Under the pieces are notes generated by a model. That model ran no database searches. It was given only the letters and a program-made list of their open reading frames with translations, and was not told the DNA's origin. Positions 8,916 to 17,171 of a stretch of 48,458 nucleotides of DNA are shown here, one piece after another. The stretch covers positions 1-48,458 of the forward strand of contig CAITND010000112.1 in NCBI GenBank assembly GCA_903893625.1, in the 5' to 3' direction. A program made the translations under genes and the position numbers. The stretch comes from an uncultured Oscillatoriales cyanobacterium. GTDB lineage: Bacteria > Cyanobacteriota > Cyanobacteriia > Cyanobacteriales > Microcoleaceae. The number at the start of each line of letters is the position of its first letter. Position 1 is the stretch's first letter.

Positions 8916-8982
8916 TACTCATGTTGTAGTTTGGCTGTATGCAGGATTAACGGACAAAATGAAACAGGTGTCCAGTAAATAG
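8902..8982 (+). pseudogene. Truncated PIN-domain toxin (VapC-like) remnant
   Basis: Read from TTG 8902, overlapping the antitoxin by 14 bases, this frame gives LIYLDTHVVVWLYAGLTDK and then stops at 8980-8982. The IYLDTHVVVWLYAG start is the first strand and first catalytic Asp of a PIN RNase. A full toxin needs about 125-135 residues. The break falls where an opposing antitoxin gene ends (8984), so the rest was probably deleted in a rearrangement. Confidence 0.75.
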
Positions 8983-8983
8983 G

Positions 8984-9217
8984 TCATGGAGTGAACCGAT
9001 CACGAGGTAAAGTGCGATCGCGGCTAAGATCAAGCTCTCCTGGAGAGACCTCTTGACACAGAGGAGACTGGCGAAAAAAGTGAGAGAGCTTGTCCGATGT
9101 CAGTTGAGGGTCTTGATTCCAGACTGTATTTAAACTTTGGGCTAATAGTTGAATCAGATGAAGTTTATCAGCAGGGGGTAGGCGAAGAAGCTGTTCTTCG
9201 AGAGCGGGAGTAATCAT
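8984..9217 (-). CDS. Orphan antitoxin-like protein
   Basis: 77 residues. The start EEQLLRLPPADKLHLIQLLAQSL is the helix of addiction-module antitoxins, and the acidic tail ending LDLSRDRTLPRDRFTP is typical of cyanobacterial VapB-like antitoxins. No intact toxin lies downstream: the plus-strand PIN stub begins immediately. It is therefore a likely orphan or decayed module. Confidence 0.6.
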   Translation of the reverse strand: MITPALEEQLLRLPPADKLHLIQLLAQSLNTVWNQDPQLTSDKLSHFFRQSPLCQEVSPGELDLSRDRTLPRDRFTP

Positions 9218-9248
9218 TATGTTGTTAATACCTCAGTTGGAATTTTAT

Positions 9249-9302
9249 TCATCTTTCAAAATTTCCTCAATATCTCTGGCTGCATGAAGAATACGGATAA
9301 TT
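9249..9302 (-). pseudogene. C-terminal remnant of a RelE/ParE-type toxin
   Basis: On the minus strand the frame ending near 9249 reads IIRILHAARDIEEILKDE followed by a stop. The R-I-L-H-A-A-R-D-I sequence is the typical C-terminus of RelE/ParE toxins. Nothing upstream continues the gene because the amidase gene ends at 9301. Judged from this short segment alone. Confidence 0.5.
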
Positions 9303-10665
9303 ATAACAATCCTGATAGTTCATAGAGTCTTCTAACTAAGGCTAAAATTTGATCGCCGTAGGTGGAATCGTCTGACCATCTGCCGCTTAATTGTTGTAGA
9401 TAGGGGGCGATTCCTCTGGTGACAAATTCAAACCGAGGATCGACAATATCTTGTACTAAAGGTTCATGACTGGCGTAGGCTTTTAAATGTTGAATGTGCG
9501 CTCTGATTCCGATTTCTGATGTAGGGAAATAAGCACTTTCGGATGCGCCGCCAAGACTTCCTAAACCTCCGAAATTATTTTGTTCGGGTTTGAGGATTCC
9601 CCCAAATTGTAAAAAGTTTGTTTCCAAACACATTTGACAAAAGGCAATATCATGATTAACTCCTTCAATACTAGCTTCTTCTCGATAGAGTTTGGCAATT
9701 TGAGGAACGGTATTGATCAGATTAGAATCATGGGTTTTGATAAACATAATCAGTTGCACTTCTGTGGTTAAACCATTGCCCATAATCTGATCCATTTGAC
9801 TATTATAGGGACGAATATTAGAACGCAAAACAACACTGCGATTCGGATTATCCCAACTAACAGAAATGCCAAAATTTCTTAAATCAATAGCGCGAATATA
9901 AACAATATTATTGTATCGAAGTCTTCTCACTCTATTGGAGATCTGAGAGAGATTTAATCCCAATTTATCTACCAAATCAATCGGAATAAAAGCATTTCCA
10001 TTAACTAAAATTCCATTTTCTCCATAGCGCCGACCATTAATATTAATCCCAATAGAACCATAAACTGGTGTACCCGGAGGAACGGTTGGAATAGGAGTTA
10101 TAGAGCCATTATTTAACCAAGTAATCAGTCCATTAGTAATTCCAATGGCAATATCTCGCCGTCGGCTTTGAATTAAAGCGCGGTCAGTGGGATTTGTTAG
10201 GAATCCTAATTCCATATAGAGGGAAGGAATTGCAATCCAACGGGTAAAAATTAAACTTCCTAATCCCGTTTCGGTGTCGGGTTTTGCCCCTCGATTCGGA
10301 AGTTGAGGAACTTGTTGCAAAAGGGATAATAAGAGGGATTCGGCATCTTTTTTTCGCTGAGAATTTCCAGCAATATAAAAAGCGGTTACTCCCCGAATTG
10401 AAGGATTAGAGGAACCTCCTGTTTGTATTTCTAACGCAATATCTCCGAACTGGGAATGGGCATTAATCCAATCAATCGTTTGAGTTTGGCTGAGATCATC
10501 AGGAACAGCAATCACTTGAAACCCCCTCGAACGCAATTCGCTGACGACTAAATCCCGAATGCGAATCATTTCTTGGGCTTCCGTTGTCCCTCCTGCTATA
10601 GTACCTGGATCTCTTACACCATTTTCAAATCCTCCATGACCTGCGGATAAAAAAATTCGTCCCAT
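9301..10665 (-). CDS. N-acetylmuramoyl-L-alanine amidase / glucosaminidase fusion with altered zinc site
   Basis: 454 residues. Residues 1-185 are an Amidase_3 fold (SAGHGGFENG with His10, TTEAQEM with Glu29, YMELGFLTNPTD). Residues about 200-285 form a small beta domain resembling the copper-amine-oxidase-N-like module. Residues about 320-454 are a GH73-like glucosaminidase (IAFCQMCLETNFLQFGG with a candidate catalytic Glu; NNFGGLGSLGG). Peptidoglycan is the expected substrate. The usual second zinc histidine, in the strand normally reading [S/E]IHA, is replaced: DIALEIQTGG has Gln81. The amidase half may thus be weak or inactive while the glucosaminidase half looks intact. No clear signal peptide. 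Confidence 0.8.
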   Translation of the reverse strand: MGRIFLSAGHGGFENGVRDPGTIAGGTTEAQEMIRIRDLVVSELRSRGFQVIAVPDDLSQTQTIDWINAHSQFGDIALEIQTGGSSNPSIRGVTAFYIAGNSQRKKDAESLLLSLLQQVPQLPNRGAKPDTETGLGSLIFTRWIAIPSLYMELGFLTNPTDRALIQSRRRDIAIGITNGLITWLNNGSITPIPTVPPGTPVYGSIGININGRRYGENGILVNGNAFIPIDLVDKLGLNLSQISNRVRRLRYNNIVYIRAIDLRNFGISVSWDNPNRSVVLRSNIRPYNSQMDQIMGNGLTTEVQLIMFIKTHDSNLINTVPQIAKLYREEASIEGVNHDIAFCQMCLETNFLQFGGILKPEQNNFGGLGSLGGASESAYFPTSEIGIRAHIQHLKAYASHEPLVQDIVDPRFEFVTRGIAPYLQQLSGRWSDDSTYGDQILALVRRLYELSGLL

Positions 10666-10732
10666 TGTTTAAGCTCTCGATTTCAAGTTTAATATTAAGG
10701 GCAATTGAGTGATTAAATTTTTGATTCCCTTT

Positions 10733-10966
10733 ATGGTTTTACACTGCAATGAGGCGTTTGTCACCCTCGCTGACCCTAAAATGGAAATTTTGGTTGAGTT
10801 TTGTACTCAATTGTTGGGAATACAACCCATGAACCATATTCCCCATCGTTATGCAGAATTTTAATTACCCAGTTTAAGATTAGGAATTTTTCAACCTAAA
10901 CCCTCCCATATTTCTGAATTTTATTCTCAGGGTAAGCACTCAGAATTAATAATAATATTGCCATAA
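10733..10966 (+). pseudogene. VOC (glyoxalase/bleomycin-resistance) family pseudogene
   Basis: From ATG 10733 the frame reads VLHCNEAFVTLADPKMEILV...YAEF, stops at TAA 10862-10864, and continues in the same frame as LPSLRLGIFQPKPSHISEFY before a second stop at 10964-10966. This matches the first part of cyanobacterial VOC proteins, where I expect Gln between AEF and LP. A single CAA-to-TAA change explains the first stop. The last 40-50 residues of a normal protein (about 120) are missing. The remaining bases up to 11063 hold nothing recognisable. Confidence 0.65.
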
Positions 10967-11063
10967 CAAACTGAGGTGGGTTATATTGGGTTTAAAAAAC
11001 CAAGGTTTGCCACCAAATCCGCCAACTTCTCATAACGATGAATCATGAACGGTGAATCGTTAT

Positions 11064-11729
11064 TTATTTTCGCCAGTTTTGTTGTTGCAAATACGATAAG
11101 GCTGTTTCCGTTTCGACTTGTTCAAATTCTTCATAAAACCGACTGACACTGAGAAACGGATTGGGAGTTTTTAACACAATAACGCGATCGCACCATTGCT
11201 GCATATAGGGAATTAATTCCAGTGGCGCGAGGGGGACACAAATCCAAATCGCCAGGGGTTGATGAACTTTTAACGCCTTCGCTGCAACAGCCATCGTCAT
11301 TCCGGTCGCAATCCCATCATCTACAATCAGTGCTAATGCGCCTTGAGGGTTGACATCAGGACAACTGGGAGACAACTTATCCCAGGCTTGTTTGGCTTTT
11401 GTCTCAGCCTCTTCTAACATCCTCTGTTGAAGACTAAAATTGGGGGGTTTTCGTTTCGACCACAGAACATAACCGTCGGATGTGACTCCACCCAAAGCCA
11501 ATTCTGGGTTATCTGGGAGGGTGATTTTTTTGGCCACAATCACGCTCAAAGGCGACTGTAAACGTTGAGCAATGGGGACAGCAACGGGTACACCCCCACG
11601 AGGTAAGGCATAAATAACGATTTTCCTGTCCTCCGTCGGGTGTTCCAAACTCATCTGTAACAAAATTTCTTTTGCTAGTTCCTGACCCGCATGAGTCCGA
11701 TCTCTAAATAGGGGTGTGGATAACATCAT
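11064..11729 (-). CDS. Phosphoribosyltransferase family protein
   Basis: 221 residues with the type I PRTase fold. The PRPP-binding loop is LALIVDDGIATGMTM (133-147), and ALPRGGVPVAVPIAQRL (41-57) is the conserved early strand. Such stand-alone proteins often accompany stress genes or nucleotide salvage; the acceptor base cannot be told from sequence. Not clearly in an operon. It is divergent from the uracil-DNA glycosylase gene, with a heptamer repeat in between. Confidence 0.8.
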   Translation of the reverse strand: MMLSTPLFRDRTHAGQELAKEILLQMSLEHPTEDRKIVIYALPRGGVPVAVPIAQRLQSPLSVIVAKKITLPDNPELALGGVTSDGYVLWSKRKPPNFSLQQRMLEEAETKAKQAWDKLSPSCPDVNPQGALALIVDDGIATGMTMAVAAKALKVHQPLAIWICVPLAPLELIPYMQQWCDRVIVLKTPNPFLSVSRFYEEFEQVETETALSYLQQQNWRK

Positions 11730-11847
11730 CTGCTAACTGTTAATTAACCCTCGGCAATCGCATCACCTCTATATTGACCCTTGCAGTCAAGAGTTGCAAC
11801 ATCAGAAATTCCCACTGCAATTAAAATGGTGTTGGTTATCGCTTAAC

Positions 11848-11882
11848 AGCCAACCGTCAACCGTCAACCGTCAACCATCAAC
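11848..11882. repeat. Heptamer tandem repeat (CAACCGT)
   Basis: About four to five tandem copies of the 7-base unit CAACCGT, with variants. Similar tracts occur at 30424-30452 (same orientation) and at 19313-19345 and 32588-32616 (opposite orientation, unit TTGACTG). All are intergenic. Confidence 0.8.
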
Positions 11883-11891
11883 ACCCCTACT

Positions 11892-12593
11892 ATGTCTGAT
11901 CACGAACAATTAAGTTTATTCGATTTCAACAATTCTGAACCTTCTCCTCCCTCATCAAAGGTAAATCGGGATTTAATTCCGACGGATGCTAAAGTTCCAA
12001 TTCCTGTGGGGACTTATCAAACCTTAGAAGAAATTTCTAACCATTGTAATCATTGTTATCGTTGTGAATTAGGACAAAACCGCACCCATGCTGTCATCGG
12101 TCGAGGTCATATTCAGGCGCCCATTATGATTGTGGGGGAAGCACCCGGTCAACATGAAGATGAACAGGGTTTACCGTTTGTGGGAAGATCGGGACAACTA
12201 TTAGAAAAAATTTTAGAATCTGTTGGTTTGAGTACAGATCAAGAAGTTTATATTTCTAATGCAATTCGCTGTCGTCCTCCCAATAATCGCACCCCAACGC
12301 CTCAAGAAATGGAAGCTTGTAAACCCTATTTATTAGAACAAATTCGTTTAGTTAATCCCCAAATTATATTATTAACGGGAGCTACTGCTGTTAAATCTAT
12401 TTTAGGCGATAAACGGGGAATTACTAAAATTAGGGGTGAATGGATGGAATGGGAAGGACGATTATGTATGCCGATTTTTCATCCTGCTTATTTATTAAGA
12501 AATCCTTCTAAGGAAACCGGAACTCCGAAATGGTTAATGTGGCAAGATATTCAAGCGGTTCGTGATAAATTGAATGAATTAATGCCTCGTTAA
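11892..12593 (+). CDS. Family 4 uracil-DNA glycosylase
   Basis: 233 residues. Removes uracil from DNA, starting base-excision repair. Motif 1 is GEAPGQHEDEQGLPFVGRSG (83-102) and motif 2 is FHPAYLLRNPS (196-206). Cysteines at 52/55/58 and at 127 and 143 provide the 4Fe-4S cluster ligands of this family. The first 40 residues are a variable, low-complexity extension. The 11-base leader after the heptamer repeat has no strong ribosome-binding site. Confidence 0.9.
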   Translation: MSDHEQLSLFDFNNSEPSPPSSKVNRDLIPTDAKVPIPVGTYQTLEEISNHCNHCYRCELGQNRTHAVIGRGHIQAPIMIVGEAPGQHEDEQGLPFVGRSGQLLEKILESVGLSTDQEVYISNAIRCRPPNNRTPTPQEMEACKPYLLEQIRLVNPQIILLTGATAVKSILGDKRGITKIRGEWMEWEGRLCMPIFHPAYLLRNPSKETGTPKWLMWQDIQAVRDKLNELMPR

Positions 12594-12602
12594 GCTCAAT
12601 TC

Positions 12603-12706
12603 CTTGTTTCTGGCATCTTGCTGGGAATACCGACTAGCAGACGGAGCCTGCATATTGAGGAGGCAGATCCTCCTTAATATCACTTCTAGGTAGAACCTAG
12701 AAACGA
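12603..12706. repeat. Dispersed multi-hairpin repeat
   Basis: Consecutive small hairpins: AGGAGG (12658-12663) / CCTCCT (12669-12674) and TTCTAGG (12684-12690) / CCTAGAA (12696-12702), ending in AACGAGAA. The pattern of a purine-rich arm, a CAGA or TAGAA loop and its complement is a recurrent intergenic repeat in filamentous cyanobacteria. It may also terminate the glycosylase transcript. Confidence 0.55.
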
Positions 12707-12733
12707 GAATTATCAAATTTAATAAATAGCATT

Positions 12734-13918
12734 ATGGGTCTTTCTATTTTGAGTTTAATTCGCTTAAGTTGTAGTTCCTTATTAGGCAATCCAGTCCGTT
12801 CTTTTTTATCAGGAATTGGGGTATTTATGGGGGTAGCTGCGGTGAGTGCAACGTTGCAAGTTGGAACAATTAGCCGTGCGGTAATTGCTCAACAACTGGC
12901 TGAACAAGATGCTCCACAAGTTGCCATATATAGAGATTGGAACCCTATTACTAAAGATGCGGCAAAACTCAGTTTAAAAGACCTTGAAATTTTACAACGA
13001 CAATTGAAAGGGTTAAAATCAATTAGCAGCATGAATTTCATATACTCGGCACAGATTTTTTTTCAAAGTGAGCAAGCAAATCCGTTTGCTATTGGCACAA
13101 CAATTAATTTTTTAAACACATCAGGACGCAGATTATTAGCTGGACGTTCTTTTAAATTAAGTGATTTTGAAAATTATCAACCTGTGATTATTATTGATCA
13201 ATTTTTAGCCGATAAACTCTTTAAAAATGAAGATCCTTTAGGAAAAAGTATTTATCTAAATTTTAGACCTTATGTTGTAATTGGCATTGTTGTGACTAAA
13301 CCCATTTGGGGTCAAGAGCCAAGAGGTGTCGTTTATCTTCCGATGGCTATTTATAGCGCAGTGACAGGAGAACAAGAAATCGATAGTTTGTTATTACGTC
13401 CATACAAAATTGAAGATTTAGATGCTTTAGGTGAACAAGCTAAAAACATTTTAGAAAAACGGTTTCCAGGGTATAAATTTTATATTACCAATACAATTGA
13501 AGAAATTATACAGCAACAAAAAACCCTAGATTCTGTTTCTAAAGCCTTATTAGTTGTGGGTGCGATCGCTTTAATTGTTGGCGGGGTTGGTATTGCTAAT
13601 ATTACGATCGCATCAGTAATCGAACGTACCCCAGAAATCGGATTACGACGGGCGGTGGGTGCGACACAATTGGATATTATGTTACAATTTATTTTGGAAG
13701 CAGCTATTTTAAGTTTAATTGGGGGAACAATTGCCATTGTCACCGTTCATGGGGCGACGGTTGTTGTGGCGCAACAATTTAAGTTACCATACCAATTTGA
13801 ACGTCAAACAGCGATAATTGCTCTGAGTTCAGCTATATTAGTAGGAGTAGGAGCCGGATTTTTCCCTGCTTTACGCGCTAGTCAGCTTGACCCAGTAAAA
13901 GCTTTAAGAGGAGAGTAG
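12734..13918 (+). CDS. MacB/FtsX-type ABC transporter permease, copy 1
   Basis: 394 residues. One N-terminal membrane helix (about 20-45), a large MacB-like periplasmic domain (about 46-265), then three C-terminal helices of the FtsX fold: TLDSVSKALLVVGAIALIVG, the following loop IERTPEIGLRRAVGAT, and an end in SQLDPVKALRGE. Permeases of this class couple a cytoplasmic ATPase to a periplasmic adaptor and TolC and move substrates mechanically from the periplasm outward. First gene of a plus-strand set with a close paralogue and a TolC-like gene; no ATPase or adaptor gene lies nearby. Confidence 0.85.
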   Translation: MGLSILSLIRLSCSSLLGNPVRSFLSGIGVFMGVAAVSATLQVGTISRAVIAQQLAEQDAPQVAIYRDWNPITKDAAKLSLKDLEILQRQLKGLKSISSMNFIYSAQIFFQSEQANPFAIGTTINFLNTSGRRLLAGRSFKLSDFENYQPVIIIDQFLADKLFKNEDPLGKSIYLNFRPYVVIGIVVTKPIWGQEPRGVVYLPMAIYSAVTGEQEIDSLLLRPYKIEDLDALGEQAKNILEKRFPGYKFYITNTIEEIIQQQKTLDSVSKALLVVGAIALIVGGVGIANITIASVIERTPEIGLRRAVGATQLDIMLQFILEAAILSLIGGTIAIVTVHGATVVVAQQFKLPYQFERQTAIIALSSAILVGVGAGFFPALRASQLDPVKALRGE

Positions 13919-13941
13919 AGAAATATTAAAAATACAGGATT

Positions 13942-15129
13942 ATGGGTCTTTCTATTCTAAGTTTAATTCGCTTAAGTTTTAGTTCTTTATTAGGCAATCC
14001 AGTCCGTTCTTTTCTATCAGGAATTGGAGTATTTATGGGGGTATCAGCTGTGAGTGCAACCTTGCAAGTGGGAACGATTAGCCGTGCGGTTATTGAACAC
14101 CAATTGGCTGAACGAGATGCACCACAAATCCGCATATTGTCATGGGGAAACCCCATAACAAAAACTCCACCACAACTGAGTTTAGAAGATATAAAAATCT
14201 TAAAAAAACAGTTAAAAGGGTTACGATCAATTAGTGGCACGAATGGGATGGGAGAGCCAGAGGTTATTTTTCAAGATCAGCCAGCTAATCCCTATGCAAG
14301 AGCGATAACAATCAATTTTTTCAACACATCAGGACAGAGATTAATTGCTGGACGTGCTTTTAAATCAAGTGATTTTGAAAACTATCAACCCGTAGTTATT
14401 ATTGATAAATTTTTAGCAGATAAACTCTTTGGAAGTATAGATCCTTTAGAAAAAACTATTTATGTAAATTTTAGACCTTATACTGTGATTGGGATTGTTG
14501 CTAGTAGATATTATCGTGAGGAAGAGAAACCAACAGGTTATGTTTATGTTCCGATGGCGATTTATAGTGCAATCACAGGAAACCAAAACATTAGATATTT
14601 ACAATTACGTCCCGATAAAATTGAAGATTTAGAGCCTTTAAGTAAGCAAGCTAAAAAAATATTAGAACAACGATTTCCAGGGGATGAATTTTATGTTGTA
14701 AATACAATTGAGGACATTTTAGAACAGCAAAAAACCCTGGATTCTGTTTCTAAAGCGTTATTAGTTGTAGGTGCGATCGCTTTAATTGTTGGCGGAGTTG
14801 GTATTGCTAATATTACGATCGCATCGGTAATAGAACGTACCCCAGAAATCGGACTAAGACGGGCGGTGGGTGCAACACAATTAGATATTATGTTACAATT
14901 TATTTTAGAAGCAGCTATTTTAAGTTTAATTGGGGGAACAATTGCTATTATAACCGTTCATGGTGCGACGGTTGTTGTAGCTCAACAATTTAAGTTACCC
15001 TATCAATTTGAACGTCAAACGGCTATACTTGCTCTGAGTTCAGCTATATTAGTAGGAGTCGGAGCCGGATTTTTCCCTGCTTTACGCGCCAGTCAGCTTG
15101 ACCCAGTGAAAGCTTTAAGAGGAGAGTAG
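13942..15129 (+). CDS. MacB/FtsX-type ABC transporter permease, copy 2 (tandem paralogue)
   Basis: 395 residues, beginning 23 bases after copy 1 ends. The first 55 residues and the last 130 are almost identical to copy 1 (only two differences noticed from TLDSVSK to the C-terminus), whereas the periplasmic part between them differs at many positions. This points to tandem duplication with later exchange or selection holding the membrane and ATPase-contact parts constant. The two could form a heterodimer with one ATPase, or two alternative pumps. The end is 41 bases before the TolC-like gene. Confidence 0.85.
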   Translation: MGLSILSLIRLSFSSLLGNPVRSFLSGIGVFMGVSAVSATLQVGTISRAVIEHQLAERDAPQIRILSWGNPITKTPPQLSLEDIKILKKQLKGLRSISGTNGMGEPEVIFQDQPANPYARAITINFFNTSGQRLIAGRAFKSSDFENYQPVVIIDKFLADKLFGSIDPLEKTIYVNFRPYTVIGIVASRYYREEEKPTGYVYVPMAIYSAITGNQNIRYLQLRPDKIEDLEPLSKQAKKILEQRFPGDEFYVVNTIEDILEQQKTLDSVSKALLVVGAIALIVGGVGIANITIASVIERTPEIGLRRAVGATQLDIMLQFILEAAILSLIGGTIAIITVHGATVVVAQQFKLPYQFERQTAILALSSAILVGVGAGFFPALRASQLDPVKALRGE

Positions 15130-15170
15130 GGAAAAATAAAAATAGAGACAAAAAAGAGGAATAGACAGCT

Positions 15171-17171
15171 ATGGAGGAACAGCAAAACTTAGAGTTAGAA
15201 TCATCACTCAACTCAGAACATTCCCCGGAACCGGAACCTTTAAGGTTTTTACCTTTGGGTATGATTTTAACTTTAATATCGGGTTTAGGAGGAATTCTAA
15301 TTATCGCACTTCCCTCTCAACCTATCAACAATCAATCCGCTTCACCTAGATCAAACCTAGAGTTATTTTCTCCTCTAATTTCTCAACCTAAAAATACACA
15401 AACTCTTGATTCTGTTCCTCAACCTTCTTCGGTAAGTTCAACTCCGTTTATTATGGGGAATTTAATGGCTGCATCTGAAATAAAAACTAATAATTATGTT
15501 AATATCTTAGAGGAGATAAGCCGTGATCATTCGGTAGAAATTCAACCCAATTCTTTAGATCAAAACTTAGATAAAAACATAGATTTAATTCCCCGTCCTG
15601 AACTTCTAAATATAGATAATTATTTTTCGGAAGATGGGCGGGAAGACCCCGCCCCTACGGGAATTATTGAGAATAGTATGACTTCTCTGAATTTAACGGC
15701 TAATCGTCCTCAATATCAGATGATTACACAACAATCTACTGATGTTCAACCTTCTCCTTCAGTGCCCGATGCTTCTGAAGCGGATGGGGTTGAATTGACG
15801 TTGCGGGATGTGATTATTTTAGCGTTAGAAAATAACCGCACGATTAAAAATCAACATTTAGAACGAATTGTACAACGTCAAGATTTAGTAGTAGCTGAAG
15901 ATAAATTTAATCCTGATTTTACACCCAGTTTGTCCATTGCTTGGAGTGATATTACTGAGGGAAATTCAACAATAATAACCAATGGTTTAGTGTTATCAGC
16001 AGGAGTGGTGATCAAAATTCCAACGGGGGGAGAGTTGAATATGAGTTGGGTCGGACGGAGACAACAACAAAATTATCAAGGTTCAGGACTTTCAGATCAA
16101 GATATTTTAAGACAAAATTTAGAATTAGTTTTTACACAACCTTTATTAAGGGGAGCAGGTGCAACGGTTAATCGTGTTTCTATTGAAGTTGCACGAATTA
16201 CAGAAACGATTAATTTACTCAATTTAAAATCTATTTTAATTGATAAAATTACTGAAATAATTTTAGCCTATCGCAATTTATTGCAAGCACAAGAACAAGT
16301 CAAAATTGCTGTACAATCTTTAGAAATCGCTCAAAAACAAGTAGAAAATACACAGGTTTTGATTGAAGCCGGACGCAGAGCTAGAACAGAGTTAATTCCT
16401 CTACAAACTCAGGTCGCTAATCAAGAAATATTTTTATTAAATGATCAAAATAATTTAAAACAACAACAATTGAGTTTATTAGAATTATTAGATATTGATG
16501 AAGATGTTAATATTATAGCATCTGAAAACTTAGAAATTCAGCCCCAAACCTTAGATATTGATCAGATCAGACAGTCTAGTCTTGAGCATCAACCGAGTTA
16601 TTTAAAAGCAAAATTGGATTTAGAAAAGGCAAAAACAGAATTGATTTCTGCTGAAAATAATCGCCGTTGGAATATTAATTTACAAACCAGCGTCAGACAT
16701 TATCCCGCACCGAATATTATTGAAAATAGAACGGAATTAAGCACCGGATTAATCTTTAGTAAAGCCCTCGGTGATCGAAGCATAGAGCGTGAATTTCAAC
16801 GGAGTCGAGTTAATGTTTTAAAAGCAGAAAACGATTTAAAAGAAGCGATACAAAAAGTTAATACTGATGTGACAAAAAACTTACAAGATATTGAATTAAA
16901 CTCGAAAAAAGTTAAGTTGTCTCGACGGTCAACGGAGTTAGCAGAAGAGCAACTTCGCAACCAGGAAGATAAAGTTAAGTTAGGTGTACCGGGGACTTCC
17001 CTCGTGGATTTAGTACAATTTCAAGCTCAGTTAAATCAAGCCAAAAATAATGAATTAAATGCTAAAATAGAGTATCTGAATGCGTTAACGAATTTAGACC
17101 AAAGCCTGGGTATAACCTTAGACACCTTGGATATCACCCTGGAACAACAACCCCCGCAAAATGATGAATGA
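15171..17171 (+). CDS. TolC family outer-membrane efflux protein
   Basis: 666 residues. The C-terminal part (about 205-655) has the two-fold TolC repeat: LRDVIILALENNRTIKNQ, QPLLRGAG, and long helices such as ILAYRNLLQAQEQVKIAVQSLEIA-type segments. It would form the outer-membrane channel for the permeases upstream. The extra N-terminal 200 residues contain a hydrophobic segment (about 26-43) and a Ser/Pro/Asn-rich linker, making it longer than Escherichia coli TolC. Residues about 155-165 (SEDGREDPAPTG) are encoded by a dispersed GC-rich palindrome. The end overlaps the pseudouridine synthase gene by 11 bases. Confidence 0.85.
   Translation: MEEQQNLELESSLNSEHSPEPEPLRFLPLGMILTLISGLGGILIIALPSQPINNQSASPRSNLELFSPLISQPKNTQTLDSVPQPSSVSSTPFIMGNLMAASEIKTNNYVNILEEISRDHSVEIQPNSLDQNLDKNIDLIPRPELLNIDNYFSEDGREDPAPTGIIENSMTSLNLTANRPQYQMITQQSTDVQPSPSVPDASEADGVELTLRDVIILALENNRTIKNQHLERIVQRQDLVVAEDKFNPDFTPSLSIAWSDITEGNSTIITNGLVLSAGVVIKIPTGGELNMSWVGRRQQQNYQGSGLSDQDILRQNLELVFTQPLLRGAGATVNRVSIEVARITETINLLNLKSILIDKITEIILAYRNLLQAQEQVKIAVQSLEIAQKQVENTQVLIEAGRRARTELIPLQTQVANQEIFLLNDQNNLKQQQLSLLELLDIDEDVNIIASENLEIQPQTLDIDQIRQSSLEHQPSYLKAKLDLEKAKTELISAENNRRWNINLQTSVRHYPAPNIIENRTELSTGLIFSKALGDRSIEREFQRSRVNVLKAENDLKEAIQKVNTDVTKNLQDIELNSKKVKLSRRSTELAEEQLRNQEDKVKLGVPGTSLVDLVQFQAQLNQAKNNELNAKIEYLNALTNLDQSLGITLDTLDITLEQQPPQNDE
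15636..15658. repeat. GC-rich dispersed palindrome inside a coding region
   Basis: GGGCGGG (15636-15642) and CCCGCCC (15648-15654) form a hairpin with a 5-base loop, followed by CTAC. The GC content stands out from the AT-rich linker around it, and its reading frame gives GREDPAPT. It lies in the poorly conserved N-terminal linker of the TolC-like protein, where an insertion can be tolerated. Confidence 0.65.
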
